DNA of 24,635 nt, taken from the NCBI GenBank assembly GCA_045806525.1, contig JBJMJD010000061.1:1-24635 (forward strand), in the 5' to 3' direction. How positions within the stretch are numbered: the stretch's first letter is position 1; each line of letters begins with the position of its first letter. This stretch comes from JAICYJ01 sp045806525. GTDB lineage: Bacteria > Actinomycetota > Thermoleophilia > Gaiellales > JAICJC01. Shown one piece after another: positions 1 through 8,167 of the stretch. The notes beneath the pieces are model-generated. The model did no database searches, was not told the origin of the DNA, and saw nothing but the letters and a program-made list of their open reading frames with translations. A program made the position numbers and the translations under genes.

Positions 1-1067
1 CCGCGCGGCGTCGGCTGGAAGTAGCCCGTGTCGGTCTTCCACCCGGCCCAGTTGAACTGTCCGACGAAGGTGCCGTCGTGGTTGAAGATGTCGACGTTCT
101 TGCAGAAGACGTCCGAGATGAACATCTTGCCGGTGTCGGCCTTCCATCCGGCCCAGTTGAACTGCCCGACGAAGGTGCCGTCGTGGTTGAAGATGTCGAC
201 GTTCTTGCAGAACACATCCGAGATGAACATCTGGCCGCTGTTCGGGTCGATGGCGAGGTGCGTAGGATCCTGCATGTTGCCGCCGCTGCAACCGAAGCCA
301 TGCTGGTAGCTGCCGGTACCATCGACGCCGAGCGTGCGGATCACGTGGCCGGTGTGGTCGAACTCCACCACGTCGGCCTGCTCCTGGTCGGCGACCCAGA
401 AGTTCGCGAGGCCGCTGGTGGGTAGGTCGGACATGTCGATCGCGACGTCGTAGGGCGCGCCCACGCCCTTGGTCGAGTCGGTCGAGACGCGGTTGGTGTA
501 CGTGCGGCGGTTGGTGCCGTCGGCATTCCAGCGTTGGATCCGGAAGTTCCAGTAGTCGCCCGCGATCACCGTGTTGTCGGTCGGATCCCAGGCCATGCCG
601 TAGGGGAAGATCGAGTCCGTGTCGTCGAAGCCGTAGGTCTTGGAGTAGGTCGCGACTGAGCCGCCGCCACCGCCGCCGCCCTGGCCGTAGGTGACGGTCC
701 CGGAGTAGTCGCTGGCGCCGGAGGCAGCCTTCACCCGCAGCTTGTAGGTGCCTGCCACCGTCGGGGTGTAGTCCAGCACCTTGGGCTGGGCGGTGCCGCT
801 GGTCTGCGCGACCGTTGCGGTCGAGCCCGGTGCCGTCAGGAACATCTGCAGGTTCGCGCTCGGGGTCGTCCACGTGATGCTGGCGTGGATCGGGACCGAC
901 AGGTCGCTCACGTTCAGGCTGACGGTCTTCGACACGGTGCCGGCCGCGTCCACATGACCGCTCAGGTTGTCGGTCACCGGCGCCGCCGAAGAGCTCGCCA
1001 CAGGAACGAGCGCGAGCACACACGCCAGAATCAGCGCGCGCAGAGCTGTCGATCTCTTGGAGCCCAT
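1..1067 (-). CDS. Secreted PPC-domain / NHL-repeat protein, 3' end beyond window
   Basis: The reading frame is open from an ATG at 1067 to the left edge (about 355 codons), so the C-terminus is missing. A GGGAGG Shine-Dalgarno lies about 8 nt before the ATG. Residues 1-29 form a signal peptide (MGSKRST, hydrophobic core, SSSAAP). Residues 32-127 resemble the bacterial pre-peptidase C-terminal (PPC) beta-sandwich, with the motif SANLQMFLTAPG. A poly-Gly linker (about 128-136) leads into NHL blades of the type VIAGDYWNFRIQRW, FWVADQEQADVVEF and MFISDVFCKNVDIF. The blade part resembles the N-terminal half of the next gene upstream, only 40 bp away on the same strand, so the two are probably paralogues in one operon. 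One partial blade is duplicated in tandem (separate entry). Likely extracellular; ligand or enzymatic role unknown. NHL propellers are generic binding folds, so no specific function is assigned. Confidence 0.8.
   Translation of the reverse strand, partial: MGSKRSTALRALILACVLALVPVASSSAAPVTDNLSGHVDAAGTVSKTVSLNVSDLSVPIHASITWTTPSANLQMFLTAPGSTATVAQTSGTAQPKVLDYTPTVAGTYKLRVKAASGASDYSGTVTYGQGGGGGGGSVATYSKTYGFDDTDSIFPYGMAWDPTDNTVIAGDYWNFRIQRWNADGTNRRTYTNRVSTDSTKGVGAPYDVAIDMSDLPTSGLANFWVADQEQADVVEFDHTGHVIRTLGVDGTGSYQHGFGCSGGNMQDPTHLAIDPNSGQMFISDVFCKNVDIFNHDGTFVGQFNWAGWKADTGKMFISDVFCKNVDIFNHDGTFVGQFNWAGWKTDTGYFQPTPR
28..237 (-). repeat. Near-identical 105-bp tandem duplication (35-residue partial NHL blade)
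   Basis: Positions 28-132 and 133-237 align end to end at an offset of exactly 105 bp with 6 mismatches. Four mismatches are synonymous; two change residues (Lys/Gln and Ala/Thr). Each unit encodes MFISDVFCKN...DGTFVGQFNW...DTG. The repeat preserves the reading frame of the surrounding gene. Confidence 0.9.
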
Positions 1068-1107
1068 CAGTAGTTGCCTCCCAGCAGTTCCGTACGAGTA
1101 TGCACGC

Positions 1108-2979
1108 CTACGCTCCGACTGAGAAGACATAGACACGCTGATTGTTGTCACTGACGTAGAGCCGCCCGGCGGAGTCCCACTCCAGGAACTCCGGACCGCC
1201 GAAGTGCCCCTCGGGCGTGTCCGCTCCGGTCGATACAACGGTAGCGTTTCCGCCCTGCAAATCGGTGCGCACGATGCGGTCGTGCACCGTGTCGGAGATG
1301 TAGAGGTGGGTGCCGTCGGGCGACAGCGCCACCCCGCGCGGCCCGGACAGGCCGGGGTCGATGGTGCGCACGATCGAGTGAGAGGCCAGGCTCCACACGT
1401 CGACCCGGTTTGCGCCCGTGTCGGCCACGTACACCAGATTGTGGGCAGGATCGATGTCCAGCGCACGCGGCGCCTTCATCTGGTTTGGCCCGGACCCGCA
1501 GCCGTTCGGATTCAGCTGGTCGACCTCGTTGCCGCTGTAGTTGAAGATCAGGATCCGGCAGTTGCCGGTGTCGGCCGCGTAGACGAGGTTGGCGACCGGG
1601 TCGACCTTCAGGTCCTTGGGGCCGCTCTTGAACTGGGCGTCGCCATGGCCCTTGGAGCCGAACCGGTTCACGAACGTGCCGTCCGGGTTGAACTGCACGA
1701 CCGCGTTTCCGCCGTCGGCCCAGATGTAGCCGTCGCCGAACGTGAGCGCGCGCGGGTTCGAAAACCCGTCGCTGGTCGGCGAGGGCTGCTTGCGGCTGCC
1801 GAACTGCGACACCCACGAGGGGCAGTCGTTCTTGTTGCACCACCACAGCCCGCCGCCGGGCTTCTGCGTGTGATACCGCTGCCCACGGTTCTCGAACGTG
1901 TCGATCGTATAGAGGTCGTCATTGGCCAGGTTGATGCCGATCCCGTTCACCTGGTTGTTGCCACCGTTGGGCGGGAACTGCGGCGGGTCGGGGAAGTTGG
2001 CGGGGCTGCGCAGCGCGCCGGTCTGCGTCAGACGCCAGACGGTGTGCCCCCACGTGTCGCCCACGTAGACGTTGCCGGCCGCGTCCGGAGCGGCCCACCG
2101 CACGGAGTCGAACTTGGGCCCGCCCGGGCCGGCCGAGTCCCAGCTGCTGAGGTACTGGCCGCCGGTCGTGAACTTGAGCACGTTGTTGTGGTAGGCGGCG
2201 GCCACGTAGATCAGGCCGCGGGCGCGATCGATGTTGAGCCCGCGCGGATCCATCATGTTGCTCTGGATCGGGAAGGCCTTGATCAGGTTGCCGTTGGCCG
2301 GGTTGAACTCAAAGATGCGGCGCTGGTTGGTCTGCCCGCTGACCACGTAGACGTTGCCGGCCGAGTCGCGGTCGATGCCGCGCGGGATCACGGTTCCGAA
2401 GCCCCACCTACCGGGGTCGACGGACCACATGAACTGGCCGGTGCTCTCGTTGAAGACGTAGATGTTGCGACAGCGCGGATCGGACACGTACAGCAGCCCG
2501 TTGGGATGGGCCAGGATGTGCGTGGGGATGTCGGTCTTGCCGCCGCCACAGCCGCTGGCGTAGCTGGGGTTGCCGCCGGGGCCGATCTTGCGCATGAGCG
2601 CGCCGGCCTGGGTGTATTCGGCGACCGTCGACTGCTCCTGGTAGGCGACCCAGACGTGACCCGCCTGGTCGACCTCGACGTCGTAGGGGGCGCCGATGCC
2701 GGTGCCGAACGTCTTCAGCAGCGCACCGGTGTCGAGGTTGAAGCGCTTGACCCGATAGTTCCAGTAATCGCTGACAAGCAGCGTGTTGCTCGTCTCGTCG
2801 TACTCGACGCCGTAGGCGTAGAGCCCGGCCGGGCCCTTGTAACCGAAGGCCGTGTCGTAGTGGAGCGCGCCGGTGGACGCCGCATCCGCCGGGGACACCA
2901 CCGAGGGCGCCGCGGCCGTCGCCATCAGGCCGGCCGCAGCCAGCGCCACCAGACCCGTGAGTCGCATCCTGATCCCCAT
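1108..2979 (-). CDS. Secreted NHL-repeat beta-propeller protein
   Basis: The product has 623 residues. The N-terminus is a signal peptide (MGIRMRLTGLVALAAAGLM..., cleavage probably after ADA near residue 33). The rest is a run of about 12 NHL-type blades such as TLLVSDYWNYRVKRF, LLYVSDPRCRNIYVF, LIYVAAAYHNNVLKF, LVYAADTGNCRILIF and LVYVADTGANRVDVW, spaced roughly 45 residues apart. That number fits two six-bladed propellers. A GAGAGG Shine-Dalgarno lies about 5 nt before the ATG at 2979; an in-frame Met at residue 5 is an alternative start. There is no PPC domain, unlike both flanking NHL genes. It sits 83 bp downstream of one NHL gene and 40 bp upstream of another, all leftward, so an operon is likely. 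An extracellular or cell-surface binding role is inferred from the fold; substrate unknown. Confidence 0.85.
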   Translation of the reverse strand: MGIRMRLTGLVALAAAGLMATAAAPSVVSPADAASTGALHYDTAFGYKGPAGLYAYGVEYDETSNTLLVSDYWNYRVKRFNLDTGALLKTFGTGIGAPYDVEVDQAGHVWVAYQEQSTVAEYTQAGALMRKIGPGGNPSYASGCGGGKTDIPTHILAHPNGLLYVSDPRCRNIYVFNESTGQFMWSVDPGRWGFGTVIPRGIDRDSAGNVYVVSGQTNQRRIFEFNPANGNLIKAFPIQSNMMDPRGLNIDRARGLIYVAAAYHNNVLKFTTGGQYLSSWDSAGPGGPKFDSVRWAAPDAAGNVYVGDTWGHTVWRLTQTGALRSPANFPDPPQFPPNGGNNQVNGIGINLANDDLYTIDTFENRGQRYHTQKPGGGLWWCNKNDCPSWVSQFGSRKQPSPTSDGFSNPRALTFGDGYIWADGGNAVVQFNPDGTFVNRFGSKGHGDAQFKSGPKDLKVDPVANLVYAADTGNCRILIFNYSGNEVDQLNPNGCGSGPNQMKAPRALDIDPAHNLVYVADTGANRVDVWSLASHSIVRTIDPGLSGPRGVALSPDGTHLYISDTVHDRIVRTDLQGGNATVVSTGADTPEGHFGGPEFLEWDSAGRLYVSDNNQRVYVFSVGA

Positions 2980-3003
2980 GTTCCTCTCGCCCCCCTTGCG
3001 CCG

Positions 3004-3024
3004 GACGGGCCTCAGTGGCCCGTC
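3004..3024 (-). other. Intergenic hairpin between two NHL genes
   Basis: A perfect 8-bp inverted repeat (GACGGGCC / GGCCCGTC) with a 5-nt loop lies in the 83-bp gap between the two leftward NHL genes. No T-run follows on the minus strand, so it is not a classical intrinsic terminator. It could be an RNA-stability or partial-termination element. Confidence 0.35.
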
Positions 3025-3062
3025 TCCAGGAACCTCCCAATCACCCGTCTGTCGTGGGTGTC

Positions 3063-5201
3063 CTATCCATGCGTTGCGGTCAGGGTGAACGCCGATGACC
3101 CGGTGATGGCCTTCACCCGCAGTGTGTAGGTGCCGGTGACGGTCGGCTGGAAGCTGAGCGTCTCCGGGTTGTTGGTCTTGGACGTTGCCTGAGCGACGGC
3201 CGTGCTCGAGCCCGGCGGCATCAGGAACAGGTTGAGGTTGGCGCTCGTGGTCGGCCAGTCGAGCTCAGCCTGGATCGGAGCCGAGGTGCTCGTCACGTTG
3301 AACGTGAACTTCTGAGAGACCGTGCCCGATGCACTCACGCTGCCCGAGAAGTGCTCGTTGATGGAGCCCGAGCCGGGCGACAGGTTGTACACCTCGATGC
3401 GGTCGTTCCATACGTCGCAGACATAGAGCAGGCCGTTCTGGATCACCAGGTGCGTCGGATGGTTGAACTGGCCGTGGGCGCTGCCGAGCTTGCCGATCGC
3501 CTGCTCGAACGCGCCGGTCGACGAAAGTTCGACCACCCGGTTGTACGCACGGTCGCCCACCCAGATGTTGCCGCTGGCGTCGACTGCCACGCCTTCGGGC
3601 GAGTGCAAGCTGCCGACGCCGAGGAAGCCGCCGATCTGGGCGCCGGTGGCGGCGTCGAGCCGCACCAGGCGGTTGTTGCGGGTGTCGGTGACCAGCACCG
3701 TGGAGCCGTCGATCGTGACGTCCTGCGGGTTGCCATTGGGAAGCGTCGTCGACCAGGTCGGCAGCGTCGGCATCGGCGTGGAGGTGTCGATGCGCTCCAC
3801 CCGGTTGTTGGTGGAGTCGGCCACGATCAGCGACGTCCCCGTCGCCTCGACGGCGTAGGGCCGGTTCAGCTGCCCGGCACCGCCGCCCAGCGTGCCGTAG
3901 GTGCGGCCGGTCGGGGTGCCGTCGGTGGCGAACTCGACCAGGCGGCCGTTCTTGGTGTCGGCCACCCATACGGTGCCGGTCGACGACATGTAGGTGATGT
4001 CACGCGGCCAGTTGAAGCCCAGCGAGTCGGCGCCCCACCCGCGCTCGCCCCACTTTCCCTGATAGGCGTAGGTGGTGGGATTGAAGAAGTCCATGCGCTG
4101 GTTGACCGAGTCGGCCACGTACAGGTGCCCGGCGCCGAACGTGAGCCCCGAGGGCTCGTTGAACGCGCCGTCGGCCGGCGGGACGTTTCCGAACGTGCGG
4201 TCGTAGGTGAAGGTGGGCGGGGAGGCCGCGTCCTGCGACACCTCGCTGACCCGGTAGCCCCACAGGTCGGCCAGGTAGATGTCCGGGTGCGAGACGCCGG
4301 GGGCGACGGCCACACGGCGCAGCATCGCGAACTGGCCGTCGGTGGGAGCCGACTGCTGCGTGTCCGGCGGCTTGCCGTAATTCGCGATGTGGGTGCCGCT
4401 GGAGTCGAAGATCTGCACGCGGTGGTTGGTCGAGTCGGCCACGTAGACCTTGTTGTCGACGTCCACGGCCACGCCGTAGGGGCGGCGGAACTGCCCGTCC
4501 TGGCCGCCCGAGCTGCCCCACGACTTGATCCAAGTGCCGGTGGGCGAGAATTTGGCGATGCGGTCGTTTGCGTAGTCGGCCACGTACACGTTGCCGGCAG
4601 AGTCGGTGGCGGCGTCGCGGGGCGCGGTCAGCTGGCCGTTGCCGGAGCCGGCGGTGCCCGAGCCGAAGTGCTGGCCGGTGGGCGTGCCGTCCGGCTTGAA
4701 CGCCGTCACCTGGTTCTTGACATCCTGGGTGACCAGGATGATCGGGTTACCGGAGCCATCCACGCCGGCCGAGATCCCGATCGGCGACGGGAACACCGTC
4801 GACCAGGCCTCGAGCGGATCGCCGGTGGCGGCGTCCAGTACCTGCACGCGCTTGTTGCCGAGATCGGCCACGTACAGCTTTCCGTTCAGGTAGGCGATGT
4901 CGCGCGGGTTGTCGAAGTTGCCGAGCGCCTTGGCGCCGCGGGTGCCTCGGGTCCAGTCAACTGCTCCATTCGGGTAGTAGGCCTTGACGTCGTCGTTGCC
5001 GGTGTCGGCAACGTAGACGACGCCGTTGGCGTCGACATCGACGCCGCCGGGGTAGATCTCGGCATGCCCGGTGAGGCCGCCGCCGATGCTGGTCACGTAG
5101 GTCGGCTTCACGATCGCCGCATGCAGCTCCGTCGCTGCCGTGGCGCTCGACGCGACTATCACGGCCGCCAGTACGGCCACGACCGCCGTTGCACGCCTCA
5201 C
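3063..5201 (-). CDS. Secreted NHL-repeat protein with C-terminal PPC-like domain
   Basis: I start at GTG 5201, which gives 712 residues beginning with a clear signal peptide (MRRATAVVAVLAAVIVASSA, Ala-rich cleavage region). The frame stays open to an ATG at 5294, but that would put a Gly/Trp/Ser-rich, non-secretory extension before the signal and is disfavoured. About 12 NHL blades follow (VVYVADTGNDDVKAY, NVYVADYANDRIAKF, KVYVADSTNHRVQIF, LLYVCDVWNDRIEVY), fitting two six-bladed propellers. The last 90 or so residues are a PPC-like beta-sandwich with TSANLNLFLMPPG and GTYTLRVKAITG, closely resembling the domains at 1-1067 and 6306-7958. It is the first gene of the leftward NHL group and diverges from the sulfotransferase gene. 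Extracellular; specific ligand unknown. Confidence 0.85.
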   Translation of the reverse strand: MRRATAVVAVLAAVIVASSATAATELHAAIVKPTYVTSIGGGLTGHAEIYPGGVDVDANGVVYVADTGNDDVKAYYPNGAVDWTRGTRGAKALGNFDNPRDIAYLNGKLYVADLGNKRVQVLDAATGDPLEAWSTVFPSPIGISAGVDGSGNPIILVTQDVKNQVTAFKPDGTPTGQHFGSGTAGSGNGQLTAPRDAATDSAGNVYVADYANDRIAKFSPTGTWIKSWGSSGGQDGQFRRPYGVAVDVDNKVYVADSTNHRVQIFDSSGTHIANYGKPPDTQQSAPTDGQFAMLRRVAVAPGVSHPDIYLADLWGYRVSEVSQDAASPPTFTYDRTFGNVPPADGAFNEPSGLTFGAGHLYVADSVNQRMDFFNPTTYAYQGKWGERGWGADSLGFNWPRDITYMSSTGTVWVADTKNGRLVEFATDGTPTGRTYGTLGGGAGQLNRPYAVEATGTSLIVADSTNNRVERIDTSTPMPTLPTWSTTLPNGNPQDVTIDGSTVLVTDTRNNRLVRLDAATGAQIGGFLGVGSLHSPEGVAVDASGNIWVGDRAYNRVVELSSTGAFEQAIGKLGSAHGQFNHPTHLVIQNGLLYVCDVWNDRIEVYNLSPGSGSINEHFSGSVSASGTVSQKFTFNVTSTSAPIQAELDWPTTSANLNLFLMPPGSSTAVAQATSKTNNPETLSFQPTVTGTYTLRVKAITGSSAFTLTATHG

Positions 5202-5293
5202 TGCCCTACCGCCATCATGCTGCCCCCAGTCCGCGGAACCTGAACTCACCCAGAAAGCGCCATGGGCGGCCCACCCGCCGGAGCTTCCGCACA

Positions 5294-5321
5294 ACTCTAC
5301 CGTAGTTCATCGTTTCTGCAA
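5294..5321 (-). promoter_or_regulatory. Possible promoter for the leftward NHL genes
   Basis: On the minus strand TTGCAG (5316-5321) and TAGAGT (5294-5299) are separated by 16 bp, a weak match to a housekeeping promoter. It would place the start of transcription about 85 nt before GTG 5201. Offered only as a candidate within the 132-bp divergent gap 5202-5333. Confidence 0.3.
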
Positions 5322-5333
5322 GACTGCTCCGAC

Positions 5334-6251
5334 ATGATCCACGGGACCGAGCCGACAGGCGCACGGCGCACGCTCGAGCGCATTCGCCGGCACTGGCGGT
5401 GGGGACGGGAGCAGGGGTTCGGCAGGCTGATCGAGGAGGATCAGCTGAACCCGCTGGGGCGGCTGCGGCTGGCGGCTTCGAAGCGGCGCTGGCGCCGCCA
5501 GCACCATGTCGCGCCCAATGCGGTGCCCGTCTACCTGATCGGCCTGCAGCGCTCAGGCACGAACATGATCGCCCGCGGCCTGGACGAGGCGCCCGAGTTC
5601 GAGGTGCACAACGAGAACGACGGCAGCGCGTTCGAGCACTTTCAGCTGCGGCCGAACCCGGTGGTACGCGAGCTGGTCGCGCGCAGCGGGCATCGCTACG
5701 TGCTGTTCAAGCCCCTGTGTGACAGCCACCGGGCGCCGGAGCTGCTGGATGAGATGGGCACCCCCAGTCCTGGTCGAGCGATCTGGGCGTACCGAGACGT
5801 CGACGGCCGCGTGCGCTCGGCCGTTTCCAAGTTCGGGGCCGCCAACCTGCAGGCGCTACGGCGCATCGCCGCCGGCCAGGGCGCCGGCATGTGGCAGGCG
5901 GGCGGGCTGACCGATCAGGACCTGGCGCTGCTGCGCGGGTTCGACATGGCGTCCATGTCGCCCGACTCCGCGGCCGCGCTGTTCTGGTACCTCCGCAACC
6001 GCCTGTACTTCGAGCTCGGCCTCGACCGGCGGGCGGACGTGCTGCTGGTCAGCTACGGCGCGATGGTCGCCGACCCGGCCGCCGAGATGGGCCGCATCTG
6101 CGAGTTCCTCGACCTGCCGTACCGCGCCGAGCTGCACGCGCATGTGGACGCCCGCGCCACCGGCGGCCGCCCCCCGCTCGCGATCGATCCGCAGGTGCGG
6201 CGGCTGTGCGACCAGCTGGCCGCACAGCTGGCATCGGCCCACGCCGGCTGA
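5334..6251 (+). CDS. PAPS-dependent sulfotransferase family protein
   Basis: The product has 305 residues from ATG 5334. An upstream in-frame ATG (5262) would add 24 residues that look like translated intergenic DNA and overlap the divergent promoter region. The 5'-phosphosulfate binding loop is visible at about residues 68-78 (LIGLQRSGTNMI). A 3'-phosphate-binding-like segment follows (AYRDVDGRVRSAVSKFG), matching the RDP-x-S pattern of sulfotransferases. The C-terminal part has a typical LLVSYGAMVADPAAEM ... ICEFLDLPY segment. There is no signal peptide, so it is probably cytosolic, transferring sulfate from PAPS to an acceptor hydroxyl. Given the surrounding flippase, polymerase and glycosyltransferases, a glycan acceptor is plausible but inferred. 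It is alone on the plus strand and converges with the next gene across 54 bp. No convincing Shine-Dalgarno precedes the start. Confidence 0.8.
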   Translation: MIHGTEPTGARRTLERIRRHWRWGREQGFGRLIEEDQLNPLGRLRLAASKRRWRRQHHVAPNAVPVYLIGLQRSGTNMIARGLDEAPEFEVHNENDGSAFEHFQLRPNPVVRELVARSGHRYVLFKPLCDSHRAPELLDEMGTPSPGRAIWAYRDVDGRVRSAVSKFGAANLQALRRIAAGQGAGMWQAGGLTDQDLALLRGFDMASMSPDSAAALFWYLRNRLYFELGLDRRADVLLVSYGAMVADPAAEMGRICEFLDLPYRAELHAHVDARATGGRPPLAIDPQVRRLCDQLAAQLASAHAG

Positions 6252-6305
6252 CCGGCGCACCCCGGCGCCCGGCCGAAACGTCGACCGGACGCCGGACGCG
6301 GGCCG

Positions 6306-7958
6306 TCAACCGGTGACGATCTGGCCGGTGTGCGGGGCCATGGTGACCGAGCTGACGGTCTGGCCGTCCAGGTCGGTGTACGTGCCGCCCAGCGCAACGG
6401 TGACGCTCGTGTCCCCCGGGTTCACGAGCACCTTGCCGGCCGCGAAGGTGCGCTGGTAGACACCGCCGGTATCGCTGTAGGCAGCCTGTGGCTGGCCCAG
6501 CTTGACGTGCCACATCGCGTTGTCGTCGGCCGCGTCGTTGCTGGCCGAGTACGAGAAGTAGAACCGCGAATGTCCGTCGTTGCCGAGCAGGAAGGACGCC
6601 AGGGCGAACCTGTGCCACTGCTCCTTTTGCGCGGCGGTGCCATCGGTCCAGCACTTGGTGATGGCCAGGATCGACTCGCCGCGCGAGCCGGCGTCGGCGA
6701 GCGCATCGACGTTGGCCTGCCAGCGCTGCTCCGGCGCCCACTCGTTGATGGACTGGCCGGCTGATCTCACCCAGGTCTCGGCCATCCCGTAGTCCACGCT
6801 GCCGAACAGCTGCGCGCTGGGCGCGGTCGGGCGGAAGTAGCTCCAGCCGTTCTGGATGCCGTTCCCGCCCAGCGGGGCGGAGCCGAGCGCGGCCTTGACC
6901 TGCTCGGCGAGGTGCGACGTCGCTTGCAGCCACTGATTCGGCGTCCACACCTGGCCGGTTGCGGGGTTGACCGGCAGGCCGGTGCCGTAGCGCGGCAGCA
7001 GCGGCCCGGTGCCCAGCATGTCCAGCAGGCACCCGTCGTAACCGCTGTCGGCCCTGTAGGACAGGCACGTCTGCACGACGTAGTCGATCCAGCCCTGGCT
7101 GGCCGGGTTCATCAGATAGTTGCCCCAGCCGTGCGAGGTGATCTTGGCGCCCTGCGCGGTGTGCGAGTACCACGCGTCGGGGAAGGCGCTGCCCTGGTTC
7201 TGCTGCGCGAAGGTGCCGTTCAGGTACACGAGCAGCGTCAGGTTCGGATTGGCTGCCTTCATCTGCGCCACGTATGGGCGGTAGACGTTGCGCGTGGCGC
7301 TGATCACGTCGAACCGCTGCGCCTCGGCCACAGCCTGGTCAAGCGTGACGCTGCGCGACCCGTTCATGAACTTGGCCGCCCACAGATCGAGCGTGGGCGA
7401 GCCGGCCGGCGTCCCGCCGGAGCCATCGCCGCCAGTGGTGCCGCCGCCCGTCGTACTGCCGCCCGTGTCCCCGGTGGTGCCGCCGCCCGTCGTGCCACCA
7501 CCGGTGGTGCCACTCGAGCCGGTATCACCGGTCGACGCGCCCCCGCCGGAGCCGGTCGCGACCACGGCGCCGGGGTAGGTGACCAGGAGCGTGTAGCCCG
7601 ATCCGCCGGTCACGGCCTTGATCCCGAACCTCCACGTGCCGGCCTGGGCGGCCGTGTAGGTGATCGACTCGCTGGTGCCGTTGTGCGCCCGCGACTCGGC
7701 CACCACCTGCCCGCCCGGATCCTTCAGAAACAGGTTGAGGTTGGCCGACGCATCGGTCCAGCTGAGGCTGGCGGTGATCGTGCCGGGGCCGGCCACATCG
7801 AACGGCTGGGGCGACCAGCGGGTACCGGCCACGCTCGCGGTTCCGGTCATCGTCTCCGAGACCGGGCCGACGCTGCTGGCGGCGTTGCCGCGCGTCGCCA
7901 CGACGGCGAGACCGAACACGAGAATGCTGGCTACGAACGCGCCGCGTGCATGGTTCAT
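6306..7958 (-). CDS. Secreted PPC-domain / GHL15-like putative glycoside hydrolase
   Basis: I start at ATG 7958 (550 residues), preceded by AGGGGG about 5 nt upstream; the in-frame Met 11 codons earlier lies before the signal peptide. Order: signal peptide (MNHARGAFVASILVFGLAVV), PPC-like beta-sandwich about 33-129 (ASANLNLFLKDPG), Gly/Thr/Ser linker about 132-188, then a TIM-barrel-like domain from about 190 and a small C-terminal beta domain. The barrel resembles the putative glycoside hydrolase family PF14885 (GHL15) and is paralogous to the protein at 9738-10910. They share the segments PVNPATGQVW/PVNPRTGKVF and RFALASFLLGN/SFALASFMLAN. Candidate catalytic acids conserved between the paralogues are Asp313 (CLLDMLG) and Glu394 (GMAETW); this pairing is my inference. 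Likely extracellular and glycan-active, but activity in this family is poorly characterised. Confidence 0.75.
   Translation of the reverse strand: MNHARGAFVASILVFGLAVVATRGNAASSVGPVSETMTGTASVAGTRWSPQPFDVAGPGTITASLSWTDASANLNLFLKDPGGQVVAESRAHNGTSESITYTAAQAGTWRFGIKAVTGGSGYTLLVTYPGAVVATGSGGGASTGDTGSSGTTGGGTTGGGTTGDTGGSTTGGGTTGGDGSGGTPAGSPTLDLWAAKFMNGSRSVTLDQAVAEAQRFDVISATRNVYRPYVAQMKAANPNLTLLVYLNGTFAQQNQGSAFPDAWYSHTAQGAKITSHGWGNYLMNPASQGWIDYVVQTCLSYRADSGYDGCLLDMLGTGPLLPRYGTGLPVNPATGQVWTPNQWLQATSHLAEQVKAALGSAPLGGNGIQNGWSYFRPTAPSAQLFGSVDYGMAETWVRSAGQSINEWAPEQRWQANVDALADAGSRGESILAITKCWTDGTAAQKEQWHRFALASFLLGNDGHSRFYFSYSASNDAADDNAMWHVKLGQPQAAYSDTGGVYQRTFAAGKVLVNPGDTSVTVALGGTYTDLDGQTVSSVTMAPHTGQIVTG
7395..7565 (-). 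repeat. Low-complexity Gly/Thr/Ser linker-coding repeat
   Basis: This in-frame segment encodes an irregular series of TTGGG, TTGD and STTGGG units between the PPC-like and glycosidase-like domains. It is a flexible extracellular linker and a likely site of length variation by slippage. Confidence 0.8.
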
Positions 7959-8153
7959 GGGACCCCCTGGTGCGAAAAACCTCGTGAACATGCCGGCGCA
8001 GACTCCCCTAAGCTCGCGCCGAATCGACTAGACCCAGGCCCCGTATCGACCGCCGGCGGCGGCTCCTGTAGACATGTCCGGCAGGTTCACCCGGACCGGG
8101 CGGTGCGATCACCCGAACGGGCGTGGCAGCTACCCTCGGACGAGTGAGGCACG

Positions 8154-8167
8154 TACACTCCGAGGGA
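8154..8167 (+). promoter_or_regulatory. TACACT -10-like element 8 nt before the flippase start
   Basis: TACACT at 8154-8159 is followed by 8 nt and then the ATG at 8168. The same arrangement (TACACT, 8 nt, ATG) precedes the cyclase gene at 13544. The spacing would start transcription at or next to the ATG, giving a leaderless or nearly leaderless mRNA. No good -35 hexamer is visible, so this is tentative. Confidence 0.4.

Noticed and set aside
1204..3129. Plus-strand open frame of 641 codons opposite the second NHL gene
   Set aside because: It is antisense to a protein with a clear signal peptide and NHL repeats. Its Val/Asp/Gly/Arg-rich, repeat-like composition is the usual shadow in high-GC DNA and contains no recognisable domain.
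3351..5243. Plus-strand open frame of 630 codons opposite the third NHL gene
   Set aside because: Same reasoning: its periodic HxDVVGRVGHVH-type sequence is the reverse complement of the NHL repeats.
6252..6305. Bidirectional terminator in the convergent gap after the sulfotransferase
   Set aside because: Only a 5-bp GC stem and no T-run on either strand; too weak to call.
7395..7565. Possible CRISPR-like or regulatory repeat array
   Set aside because: The repeats are irregular, in frame, and encode a Gly/Thr/Ser linker; no spacers.
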